Positions 21,135 to 31,558 of a DNA stretch of 64,000 nt are shown here, one piece after another; the stretch's first letter is position 1; each line of letters begins with the position of its first letter. The translations under genes were made by a program, and so were the position numbers. This DNA comes from Larix kaempferi. Lineage: Eukaryota; Streptophyta; Pinopsida; Pinales; Pinaceae. The stretch covers positions 18,585,501 to 18,649,500 of the forward strand of contig BSBM01000307.1 in assembly GCA_027924585.1 (NCBI GenBank). The letters are read 5' to 3'. A model generated the notes under the pieces. It did not search any database, was not told the DNA's origin, and saw nothing but the letters and a program-made list of their open reading frames with translations.

Positions 21135-22950
21135 GTTACATATCACAACAACAGCATAAGCCATCAAGATACAAGAATCTCCACTTGCAACAGGGAGGAT
21201 AAGAATCATAGCTGGGTGATAAGTTTAACGCCCCAGTTTTCTTGAAAATGAAAATAAAAGATTGTCTTTCCATGGCCACCGAACTCCAGCGAGGACAGCA
21301 TTTAGCATAAATGCCGAAGAGTAGATCCAAATTCTATACCTGTTAGGATTTGCCCCAGAAAATTCTATGGTATTCTCGTAATTGAGAATGTAACTGCCCA
21401 AACCAGTAATTGAAGAGCAGCGTATACCCATCTTCCAAAACTCTTTATACCCAACGTTCCCGCCACTGCGCTCCCTACAACGATGCACACCATCTCTAAA
21501 GCTGTACTAGCTAGCAGAAATATTATAAACAAAATAAAATCATAATCAACGTCAATTACCCACCACCGTACGATGAGGCACACTGGGAGTAAAACCGGTG
21601 AAGTCACCATACAAATAATCACGATGGATGCTCTACAAAATGATATGATGTCGTCTGAGTCAGCAAAGGCGAGAAAGGTTGCCAGGTCCATCCCCAAAGC
21701 TGTACCAATGGCTACGATTATTACAACAAGTATAGCCATAGAGGGTGTCGGCGAACTATCAGCCCCACCTTCACCTTCACCTTCAAATGAAATAAGCAGA
21801 GCCCATCCAAGAGACGAAAGCAAGTTGACACAACCCGTGAAATAGGTTATGATGTATACAATATTACCTCTAAACCTCAGCACTTGGCAAACATGGGTGT
21901 TATCTTGATCACACTTAACCAAAGCTTGGGTTAGAAATGCATTAGCAGCCAGCCCACTTCCTTTACCGTCCTTCTGGCTATTAGAGTGCTAGAAAAGCCA
22001 TCTACTCTGGTACAAGGTTAATTATAACTTCGGTTAACCTTGACACTATGAACGATAAAATGCTGTATTCTACAATTCCCTCTTCTCCTCCTCTCCCTCC
22101 AACCAGGTAGCCTTCCAGAACTTCCGAAGCCTTGACTGTGACTCCTCTGCCTTCAGCATCTTTAGACCTAAAAGATTTTATAAGCAGCTTTGTCCAGTCA
22201 TCACGGGGCATCATTCATTGGAATGCAGATGCAAATAAGCTCTCCTGCCCAGGTGGATCGAGCTCCCATTTTATCAAGAATTCGACATACTACCTTGGAG
22301 TCACTCTCTGTCGATCATCAGTAGACTCTTCCATTTGCCCATGGCAGCCATTTATGAAACATGTGAGACATAGTATTAAGCAGCGGGAATTAGAGAGTTG
22401 TTTCAATGCCCCATGCATCTGCCGAGTAAGCATGATCCTTATCTTTTCCACCGTCCAAAATACTATGCAGTTGCACACATGTTCACTACCTTTACACGTC
22501 CCTGCTTCATGTCCTAAAGGAAGGAATCGCAGCACGATGGAGTCCGCAATAGGGGAATTGGATATCAAGAATTGCTTGATGGACCAATTGGGTGCGCCAT
22601 TTGACAGGATTACAACAGAAGTGGAAACTATATCTTTCCGTACATGTGGTGAGTCCACGTCCATCTTCAATCCCCTCTATGTTGTTGAGTTTGGGACTGG
22701 TAAGAATGTCTAACACATCTCGGGCACTCATTTCCGAATCAAGTCGTCCTCTTACGAGGCTTGCAGCAAAGACTGCTAAATTACCTACGGATGTAATCCC
22801 CAGAACAGGAAAATTAACAGAACCATTGACACCTTCACTTATGTCAAATTGTGCGAAAACAAAACACGAAAACCACCCGAACCAGCAAACCAATTGGATG
22901 ACCAAAGATCGCATGATACAATTCTGAAATAAAGCCATTTCAAAATACAA
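21135..22950 (-). pseudogene. Unrecognised multi-span membrane protein, copy 2 (full span, broken)
   Basis: The most complete copy. From right to left: an ATG at 22950 with a hydrophobic N terminus likely to be a signal peptide or anchor (LVCWFGWFSCFVFAQF), then GVNGSVNFPVLGITSVGN and DVLDILTSP. After a frame change come VILSNGAPNWSIKQF, the Cys-rich part (22670-22290), DDWTKLLIKSF (22214-22002) and the multi-span domain (21922-21365), ending SFSRKLGR at 21225. About 13 bases are missing near 22010 relative to copy 1, along with the codons for RTIRDYLVDTKE. At least three frame breaks make it a pseudogene unless undetected introns explain some of them. Confidence 0.65.
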
Positions 22951-23112
22951 TCCAAAGGAAACTTAGAACCAGTGACACCTTCACTTATGTCAAATTGTGC
23001 GAAAACAAAACACGAAAACCACCCGAACCAGCAAACCAATTGGATGGCCAAAGATCGCATGATACAATTCTGAAATAAAGCCATTTCAAAATACAATCCA
23101 AAGGAAACTTAT
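22821..23112. repeat. 146-bp tandem duplication over the 5' end of copy 2
   Basis: 22821-22966 and 22967-23112 are nearly identical and include the start codon and hydrophobic N terminus. As a result, a second ATG frame at 23096-22839 repeats the MYFEMALFQNCIMRS start. A few bases differ. Confidence 0.9.
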
Positions 23113-23329
23113 ACCCAACTTTGTGATAGACAGAACTTTTATTTCTCCACTAAGATCTCTAGTGCGTGTCTACGAACATTTAGGCCTACAAATATTTATG
23201 TAACAAAATTTCCACTTTGGATTTTTTATACGATTACCAAATGTAACAAAATTTCCACTTTGGATTTTTTATACGATTACCAAGAAAGTTGATTCCATTC
23301 TCGTTCTTCCATCTTTGACTTTTTCTAAG
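23113..23329. other. 5' flank of copy 2
   Basis: No gene. A 43-bp unit is repeated at 23199-23241 and 23242-23284. The stretch matches 33640-33800 and, less well, 34090-34250, so it also belongs to the dispersed segment family. Confidence 0.6.
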
Positions 23330-23610
23330 AAGTTTCTAACTAATGATTTATTATAAGGAGTGTCTTAACAATACACTCATTCACAGTCTATTTTACATTT
23401 GGTGGGCAAACATATATTGGTTATGTAAGTACATTTCAAGATTATTAAAATGTAATTATAAATCAATATTAATATAAAAATTAATTAACATTTTTAATTA
23501 AAAGGTTTTTGCATGAAGATGGTACTCACTTTCATTACAATGGAAGCACGTGAGTGCTATAATTCAACAACACGCACTTGCTATTAAAAACATGCATGCA
23601 TTCTTGATTT
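23330..23610. repeat. Dispersed repeat shared with 57.8-58.0 kb
   Basis: Strong similarity in the same orientation to 57805-58020, with the run TCTCACTTTCATTACAATGG-like text followed by AAGCACGTGAGTG and AACATGCATGCAT. The last contains the seed-type RY element CATGCATG. Function unknown. Confidence 0.8.
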
Positions 23611-23888
23611 TGCTTGATTTCCTTTGAAATAAAAAGACTTCCTTGGGTTGACAATTTGTATTGAGATTTTAAAAAAAACCTCAAATCCATCGCATATCTA
23701 ACAACACCACAATAGAGACCCGACGGCTTCGTTATACATGCGACGACAATGTCATCGGATATTGATATCGATATCCGTCGCCTATCCGATTCTAATACAA
23801 CAATCATCCGATGAGTATGCTAGACCTCCGACGTAAAACATTGTTGAATTTTAATGTGGGATTGTGTTCCGAGGTTGTCATATTATCG

Positions 23889-24056
23889 ACACGTTGGGAT
23901 AAATAAGTTGTCGGATATTTGACCTCAGTTTTGTCGGCTATTTGACACGCTAGGATGAATGCTCTGTCGGATATTTGACCTCCATGTTGTTAGTTATTCG
24001 ACACCTTGGGGTCAACCTTCTGTCAGATTGTTGACGTCATCATTGTCGGTTATTGG
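23889..24056. repeat. 56-bp tandem repeat, three diverged units
   Basis: Units at 23889-23944, 23945-24000 and 24001-24056 share ACAC-TTGGG at the start, TGTCGGATATTTGACCTC in the middle and TCGGCTATTTG at the end, with no length change. Weaker copies may extend to both sides, since GTCGGATATCCGA-type text recurs at about 23745-24150. Confidence 0.88.
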
Positions 24057-24349
24057 ACTCATTTGCTTAACCAAAATGCATAGATTAATGCACGCAATGT
24101 GGTCGGATATCCGATAGGGATTTGTTTACATCGGATATTCGATGACGTTTTACCGACGTTTAAAAAAAACATGTATGCCGTACCTTAGACAGAGTGTTGT
24201 TGAAATTCAAACAAATATGCCATCGGATTTGGGTTCAAATTTTCCAATGGGTCACCTTGGTTAGATACATTAGTTACCTTCATGTTCAACACAAGAAAAA
24301 ATTTCTTAACATTTCCTTAGAAAAAAAATAAATTCACATTCCAGGATGT

Positions 24350-25258
24350 TACACTGGAGTCAAGTTCAGGAGTTGTTTCGTCTGAAGACTTCAAAGACAT
24401 ATCGAAGGTACTTTCACAAGAAGATCGGAAAATCCATACAGAAGATGTAGGAAGAATTTGATAAGCTCACCATGGAAAAGGAAGAAGAGATCTCTTGTCT
24501 AAGAGATCATAATCAGAAACTGCTTAGATTCAAATCGAGAAGGTGAAGGATAAAGCATAAGACAATTGAAAGCTAGAATAGGGGAATCAAGATCTTCAGA
24601 AGAAACTAGTAGAAAATATCGAAGAGAATGGTCACCTTAAGAAGCATAAATATGATATAATGGATCAAATTCAGAAGCTTAAAGATGATGAGAAATCACA
24701 AGAAGAAATGATCATGAACCTTAAGAATGATCAAAATTTGTTGGAAAACAAGTTGGAGCAATTTCAAAAAAGGACATCAAAACCCTTGGACTCAAAAATC
24801 CAACTTGAGGAAAAAGAAGCAAATACAAATCTAGTCCTCATCACAGATAAAAAAGAATCCAATCTAGTAAAAAAACAAACAACAAGAACTCCTTATCGAC
24901 ACCCAAATTATAAAAGTCATTTTGACCAACGACGAGGTCAAAATGAACACAAACAAAGGAGTTATGAATTCAGAGAAGAAAGAACACAAAATCAACAAGC
25001 TAAGAAGAAAACAAGAAGTTCCATCCAACAAAGAAATTAGCAAACAACTCTGATGAAGATATATATCAGATGGACCACTTCACAAACAATGCGACATTTT
25101 TTCTTGGAAATTCGTAACTCATATCATTTCGTTTCATCAAGTGTTGCAGTTACTAACAAAAAAGTTCGAGTGATGACATTACAAGCAAGAAACCAATGTA
25201 ATCCTTGTCCTCAATAAGCTTTGAGGACAAAGATTCCCTTAAGGGGAGGGCAACATAA
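24350..25258 (+). pseudogene. Internally deleted Ty3/gypsy relic (gag fragment joined to pol end)
   Basis: 24350-24660 gives decayed Gag-like text (TYRRYFHKKIGK, then EEFDKLTMEKEEE) with stops. An open frame at 24660-25040 (126 codons) is a charged coiled coil followed by an Arg/Gln-rich tail. At 25216-25258 the reading SFEDKDSLKGR plus stop is the usual C terminus of gypsy Pol, immediately before a polypurine tract. Protease, polymerase and integrase are absent, so this is a deletion derivative. I give no function to the coiled-coil ORF beyond a Gag origin, which is inferred from its position. Confidence 0.6.
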
Positions 25259-25680
25259 CAAACATAATATTAAATAATCAATAATAGTAATATAATAATA
25301 TAATAATAATAATAATAATAATAAAATAATTTACATGAAAAGACACAACCTTTCGATGAAAAGGTATTAGTAGGCCTATATAAAGGTTAAAGCATTGTAT
25401 TTTTTAGTCGTCATATTTATATCATCAATTATTTTATCCATTCATGGATTATTGTAGTTTGGTTTATTGGTGTTGGTTATTCCTTTAAGAAACAATTTTG
25501 TCATTTCATTCTAGTATGGCTTCTGTTCTTGCTTCCAGTTGTGTTTCTAGTATGGATTCCATTTTAGCTTCCTTGTCTCGATACGCAACCTTCTCACTAG
25601 CAAATTTACCTCTTTGATAGCTCACTTTTTCTTACTAAATTTACCATGCGTGACTTAGGTTTCTTAGGGAATTTTACCAT
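25241..25680 (+). repeat. Polypurine tract and LTR remnant of the gypsy relic
   Basis: AAGGGGAGGG at 25241-25250 is a polypurine tract. The following AT-rich DNA has a (TAA)n microsatellite at about 25284-25325 and a good TATA box, TATATAAA, at 25377-25384, as expected of a 3' LTR. The right end is not defined, and no 5' LTR was found. Confidence 0.55.
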
Positions 25681-26144
25681 TATTGAATAGGTCCGATAGC
25701 ACTTGTCCTCAAAACTGAAGATGCAGAAACTGCTGTAGAAAGGATGTTGGTTCCTAGGTGGCATTCTCTAGTATTGTCTCCTTCCATAGAATCAAGACCT
25801 GCTTGATGGTACTCTTCACCTTCACCGATTTGTTTTTCCACAACTCGTCCTAACATACGAGTAGCTGCAAAGATGCTCACAAAATGTTTACGTGTACCAT
25901 AAGATAGATATTTACATATGGCTCATGATTCTTATCTATAAAATCTTTCTAATTCGATTGAGACATCGTTTCGAATTTTTCTTTGGTCTTATCCACTTTT
26001 CGAGCTCTTTCGGTGCATTTGAGTAGGACAATATCCCTCTACTATATGCACACAACAATTCGTCAAAGGAATTTCCAATAGTGTGTCGCCTCTTATGAGG
26101 TTTATATTAGTTCATCGGAGACCTTTTTAATATTTACCCGCATC

Positions 26145-26210
26145 TTATCAATTATTCCTCCGATGCTTATCAACTGTTCCTTCGATGCTTATCAACTGTT
26201 CCTCCGATGC
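26145..26210. repeat. 22-bp tandem repeat, three units
   Basis: Three units of TTATCAACTGTTCCTCCGAT-GC type at 26145, 26167 and 26189, with one to three changes each. Confidence 0.85.
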
Positions 26211-27031
26211 CAGTTGGGGCATGCTCTAATTGGCAGGGAATTAATTGTGTTACAGCTTTCAGTCTTGTTGCATAAATTCATACACCATCCATTCATAATA
26301 TATTCATAAAAAACAAGGAAGAGATTTGAATATTTCCTCTCTTTTAAAACATTAAAAATAACTTTACTTATATATCATGAAATGATTTTTAAATTTTATT
26401 TTAATTTTGAACTTTTATGACTAGGTATTGATTGTGATTTTTATATGATGATTATTTTTATTATCATTTTTTGTTTTTCTAATGTATGGAAAAAATTTAC
26501 AATATTCAAGATTATTAGTGTTGCTTTTATTGGTTTAAATATATTAGCATAGATTCATCTTAAATTTAGATTTCCTCTAGGTGTTTCACGGATCTGGGTT
26601 TAAGATGGATCTATGTTGTTAGGTTTTTTATTTTTTTGTAAAATCTAAAATTAAATAGACATATCGTATTGAATAACTTTAATTTTCTATTTTTTATTTA
26701 GTTTTTGTCATGTATGTGACAACATCTCCGCGAGACTGAGCTATAGAGAACCTCGTCACTCTCAATGCAATCAATATTTTTATGTTCATCTATAGTATCA
26801 TGTGTAAAAAAACTTGACCACCTAAAATAATTCATTGGTGGTTTGTAACGGGTGGAATTCCACTCCTGCTAGATGCTCATGGGTCTTGGATTGTTAGTAT
26901 ATTTCCTTGTGTTTAAGGAGAATGAGCTCTTATCCTATTAGAAGTAGTTTTAAGTCAAACTCCATTACCAAAAATAGTTTCAACCTAAATAATATCTATA
27001 AGAAAGTTATAATCCGACTATAATTGTGGGC

Positions 27032-27187
27032 CATGTAATTTCAATTAACCTTAACCTTAATACCATACATGATACAATTTAACCTCATTTAAACATTATG
27101 GAAGCTATAATACTAGGTCATGTACTTTCAAATAACATTAACCTTAATCCCATACATAATCCAGTTTAACCTCATTTAAACATGGAA
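27032..27187. repeat. 87-bp imperfect tandem duplication
   Basis: 27032-27118 and 27119-27187 share CATGTA-TTTCAA-TAAC, ACCTTAAT-CCATACAT and TTTAACCTCATTTAAACAT. The second unit is a little shorter. Confidence 0.8.
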
Positions 27188-28732
27188 GAATGATATAGAT
27201 GTATCTTATATATAAAATACCTTCCATTATAAATTGAACCATTATGGGTATGTTGATATAACACAATACACAAATGTATTAAAAACATATGTTAACCTTA
27301 TTTACAAACATTTACCAACATGCCCAACTTATCTTTACCATTTTCCTAAATAAAGCAAAAAAAATGTTTGTAAAATCATAGATGATTCATAAAAGTTTTC
27401 TAGTTTTGTACACTAATGAATTTTGTTAGCAATATATTTTATTTACTAATGGATTTTGCTAACAATATATTTTATTTTCAAAATTCATTATTCCACAACC
27501 AAAGTTGGAGAGGTGAAGTTTTTTGTTATGCTAGACTTTAAGAGATTAGCTAATTTATTAATACTTGTTGAAGGCCAAGTATTTTTGAAATGGATTTGTG
27601 GTCAAAGTCTATTAACTTTTAATTAATGGTTATTCTCTTCAAAAATTTATCCAAAGTTTTATTTAGTTCTTTAAATAATCTATATTAAATTGAATATTCT
27701 AAAAATTAAAAATAATTTTTTTAATTTTAAAATATAAATTTCAATTTTACAATGAGTAGAAAAGATTGATTAAACTAATATTATCTAGTTTAAAATCAAA
27801 TTATTAAATAAAATATTAATTTTAAAAAATTAATTAACAAATTTCCCTCAATCACATGTCCGTAAATACATTGTATTTCACTTTATTCTGCAATATTAAT
27901 TAATTCTATTTTGTTATTTTCTTTAAAATATTAACTATCTCCCAATTTAACTTACCCATCTCTAAATTTAATATTTTTAAGTTTATCAATGGTTACCAAA
28001 TTTGACATTTGAATGAAGTTGGAAATTGTACCTCCTAAGCCTACTCTAAATGGTGGAAATTGAAAAAGCACGCTATTCAAACAATATTGTCCTCCACAAT
28101 GTTATCACAACTCATGCCATAGAATTTTTTATCGGGATTCTTCAATATGCCATAGCATTTGATGCAACTGATGCCGGTGTAATGGTGGTCGAATGGAATT
28201 GGTGAAAAAGCTTCCAACAATAAAAGCATGCCCTCGTTAACGTATAGATATGTTTATGTATTTTAAAATCAAATATACTTAATATTTATGTATTTTAAAA
28301 TTATTTTTATTTATATAAAAGTTAATTTTATTACATATTATATATAGATTTTTTAAAATTTTATTTTTTAACATTTTATATTTTTATATATTTGTTTTGA
28401 ATATGGCAAAAGTTATTGCTATCGAGTTGTTAACTATTATTGGTTAATTATTATCGAGGGAAGGAGTGGGTTGACTAGAAGTTAAGAAAATGGTTTTTTA
28501 ATCTATTAAAATTAATTTTAGATTTAATAAATTAAAATTATTAACTAATTAAAATCAATTTTAATTTTATCGAAAAAACAAATTAATTTTAGATCTTATA
28601 ATAAAACTTAAAAATGGTTTCAACTTAAATAATATAAACAAAAAATTCAATCTTCTTTATAAACATACCTTCAATACAAATAGAATGAACAATAAAGTTA
28701 CTACCATTACTATTATTTATATTAGTGATCTA

Positions 28733-31558
28733 TTTTTTTTTATTTTTTTTCTAGCGAAAAAAAACTACTATTGATATTCAAAAGTGAATCAAATAGTACA
28801 ATGAAGATTCCTGATTCATATCAATGAATCATATACTGTTCAAACAAGAACTGTCTGCAAGACATGCCACATCATGAACAAACCAAGATGTCATCGAAAC
28901 TCAGAAAAAGTGCATAGGTCACATGACATATAACAAACATAAACCAGGTCATCAAAATGACAGAAGCCGAAGACAAAACAAGGAATCGATCAGTCCAGAA
29001 AGAAAAAGGAGCCACAATCCAGCATGCTGTTGTCACACCATTCCTCCCATATCAATTGTCCTTCAGAACCAGCAAGAGCATGCTTTGAGAGCTTGTCAGC
29101 TAATGAATTATGCTCGCGAAATATGTGTTCAAACTTAATGCTTTGCTGCTTAGAGATTTCAAGAAGAGTCCTGGATGCCCAATGTCTCAAATTCAGTACA
29201 TTGAGCTTAAAATCTCCCACCGCCCATTTGATGGTGACCCTTGAATCACCATAAACCTTTATATTGACCAAACCAAAAATGTTTGCAACCCTTAGCACGC
29301 ACCAGAGTGCCATTAATTCAGCCTTCATGTTTGTACCCGGTCCACAGTTAAGATTAACAGTAAAATAGTGAGAATCATTGAGATAGATAACACCCCCAAC
29401 CGCACAAATACCCGATTGAGATGCTCCGTCAAAGAAAAGAACAGGCTGGTCCACTTTGAGATTGAAAATACTGACTCTGCCAGCCTTCAACTTTTGCTTA
29501 TTAATCTTACATAAAGAGAGCATTTTTAAAGCAATCAAGCTACATTGAGTAGGATCTGGCGAAGTATTCTGAAAGATAGCACTGTTTCTAGTATACCATA
29601 TGGCCCATGGAATACACACAGCAAGAAAAAAGTGTTGCTTACCATGTCTGTACCAGTTTAAAAAGCACTGAACAAAGCTACCAATTTCCCAGCACTGCGT
29701 AACATTTAAATCATGAGACGCCACATCCCAGATTTTGCGAGAAAAAGAGCAGTGAACAAATAGATGCTGTCTAGATTCAGCAGCAGATCTACAGAGATAG
29801 CAACAGCTGGGACCATACCAACCCCTGTTACATAAGTTATCCCATGTCTTCAGCTTGTTTTGTATCAGTAACCAAGTAAAACATTTTAGCTTCAAAGGCA
29901 TATCCCATTGCCAAATCCTCTTGTACCACCAATCCTGAGGAAAAATAAACTTTCCCTGAAGAATTCTGGAATATGCAGTATGAGCTGTGACATTTCCAGT
30001 AGCTGGATTGCCACCCCACACAAGTTTGTCAGCCACGTTGTTCAAATAAACACCAGCAGAACTTAACTTCGTGGTGTAATCTTCCCAGATTCGCACTAAG
30101 TATCCCGAAAGGCCAATATCATGAGCAGAAAACCAATACTTATTTGACATATCCCCTGAGTTGCGATGGCAAATTTTATTTAGAGTGGGAAGCCCGATGA
30201 TATGCAGGTACTGGGGAATAATATCAGGGAGAGAATAATCATGTTCCAAACTAATAATCGGATCAATGCCAACCCTGATCTGACTACCAGAGCCTACCTG
30301 CCATATAATATCATTCTTAATCCAATGAAATATTTTCATAAACCCCCTCCACATGGGTGAGAAGTTCCAGCCTGACAGTTTTGGATTCCTAATCCAGCAG
30401 AAAACATCCATCTTTATGTATTTTCTATGAATAATTTTAGACCAAAGAGTATTTCCAAAAATGCCCCTCCAAGCACCTTTTAATCTAAGGGCAATATTGA
30501 AATATTCCAAATCTTTGATGCCCCAACCACCGAAACAGTAAGGCCTAGCAAGTGTATCAGTAGCAACCATTGGAATCTTTTCACAGCTAATTGACCCAGA
30601 CCAAAGAAAGTTGAAGAAATACCTTTTAATTGTCTTAATGATAAAAGCTGGCACTTCAAGTAAGGAGAACCAGTAAACCGATATACTAGAGAGAACAGAC
30701 TTTACTAAGGTGAGCTTACCACCGATGGACAAGAGTCTATAGGACCACTGCGCTATTCGAGCCTCTACTTTCTTCAGGAGCCACAACCAATCTTTAATTT
30801 GATAATAGTTTGGCTTGAGGATAAATCCAAGATATTTAAAACCTTGATCAATATGACAGCAATTATATGGCAGGATCAAATGAATATCTCTGAGTTGATC
30901 ATCATTTAGAGCATAATGATAAAAATTTGACTTGGCTGCACTGACTAACATTCCAGAAGCTCTACAGAAAGTCTGAATGATGTGTTTATAGTTTGTCCAC
31001 TCTTCCAAGGAGTCAGCACCAGCCACAAGAACATCATCAGCAAATAATATATGGGAGATCACACAATCCTTTTCAAGCTTTAAACCTTTGATCTGACCAC
31101 TCATGATAGCATTGTTAACCAATCTACTGAAGCCATCCATGATCAAAATAAACAGGAGAGGAGATAATGGACAACCCTGTCTAATCCCCCTGGAGCAGCT
31201 AAAGAAATCAGAAGGACTACCATTGACAAGAACTGAGATATTCGTGGAGGTAATACAAGCCATAATCCACTTGATGAACTGGGCGGGAACTCCAATTCTG
31301 ATGAGGATCATTCTGAGAAATGACCAGTTAACCCTGTCGTAGGCTTTTTCCAGGTCCATCTTAAGTAGGAGTGCTTTCTTCTTATGGATCTTGATGCTAT
31401 GCATTAGTTCTTGAGAAATTCCAATTGCATCATGAATCTGCCTTCCTGCTAAAAATCCAAATTGTTCTGCAGATATGTGATTGGAAAGCACAGACTTTAA
31501 TCTGTCAGCTATAATTTTGGCAATGAGTTTATAGAGAAGATTACAAAGTGCAATTAAG
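28733..31558 (-). mobile_element. LINE, 5'-truncated, with long intact ORF2 part
   Basis: A minus-strand LINE that begins abruptly inside the polymerase at about 31555 and ends in a poly(A) tail (T runs at 28733-28751). It sits in AT-rich repeat DNA whose wording (ATTTATATTAGTGATCTA) occurs both left of the tail (28706-28733) and right of the element (31620-31640). 5' truncation is the normal outcome of target-primed reverse transcription. About 240 bp of 3' untranslated sequence lies between the stop codon and the tail. Confidence 0.9.
28990..31554 (-). CDS. LINE ORF2 fragment: reverse transcriptase, zf-RVT, RNase H
   Basis: An uninterrupted frame; 833 codons follow the first ATG at 31491, and the same frame is open upstream as LCNLLYKLIAKIIADRLK, so the true start is lost. 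Motifs: KMDLEKAYDRVNW (44-56), RGIRQGCPLSPLLF (101-114), catalytic FADD (150-153), zinc region CYLCRSAAESRQHLFVHC (near 560-580), and RNase H with Asp688 (FFDGAS), Glu725 (KAELMAL), Asp749 (YGDSR) and Asp799 (SLADKLS), all four acids kept. The lack of any stop over 2.5 kb suggests recent insertion. It lacks the endonuclease and the first polymerase motifs, so it cannot move by itself. Confidence 0.9.
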   Translation of the reverse strand: MALCNLLYKLIAKIIADRLKSVLSNHISAEQFGFLAGRQIHDAIGISQELMHSIKIHKKKALLLKMDLEKAYDRVNWSFLRMILIRIGVPAQFIKWIMACITSTNISVLVNGSPSDFFSCSRGIRQGCPLSPLLFILIMDGFSRLVNNAIMSGQIKGLKLEKDCVISHILFADDVLVAGADSLEEWTNYKHIIQTFCRASGMLVSAAKSNFYHYALNDDQLRDIHLILPYNCCHIDQGFKYLGFILKPNYYQIKDWLWLLKKVEARIAQWSYRLLSIGGKLTLVKSVLSSISVYWFSLLEVPAFIIKTIKRYFFNFLWSGSISCEKIPMVATDTLARPYCFGGWGIKDLEYFNIALRLKGAWRGIFGNTLWSKIIHRKYIKMDVFCWIRNPKLSGWNFSPMWRGFMKIFHWIKNDIIWQVGSGSQIRVGIDPIISLEHDYSLPDIIPQYLHIIGLPTLNKICHRNSGDMSNKYWFSAHDIGLSGYLVRIWEDYTTKLSSAGVYLNNVADKLVWGGNPATGNVTAHTAYSRILQGKFIFPQDWWYKRIWQWDMPLKLKCFTWLLIQNKLKTWDNLCNRGWYGPSCCYLCRSAAESRQHLFVHCSFSRKIWDVASHDLNVTQCWEIGSFVQCFLNWYRHGKQHFFLAVCIPWAIWYTRNSAIFQNTSPDPTQCSLIALKMLSLCKINKQKLKAGRVSIFNLKVDQPVLFFDGASQSGICAVGGVIYLNDSHYFTVNLNCGPGTNMKAELMALWCVLRVANIFGLVNIKVYGDSRVTIKWAVGDFKLNVLNLRHWASRTLLEISKQQSIKFEHIFREHNSLADKLSKHALAGSEGQLIWEEWCDNSMLDCGSFFFLD

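Larger units (their letters stand above)
25681..28732. other. AT-rich spacer, no gene
   Basis: No coding region is recognised on either strand. It contains a 22-bp tandem triplet at 26145-26210, an 87-bp duplication at 27032-27187 and a 34-bp duplication near 27415-27480. Close to 28640-28730 it becomes the AT-rich repeat into which the LINE inserted. Confidence 0.6.

Noticed and set aside
26145-26210. Three short direct repeats resembling a CRISPR array
   Set aside because: The units are contiguous without spacers, and the DNA is clearly eukaryotic; it is a minisatellite.
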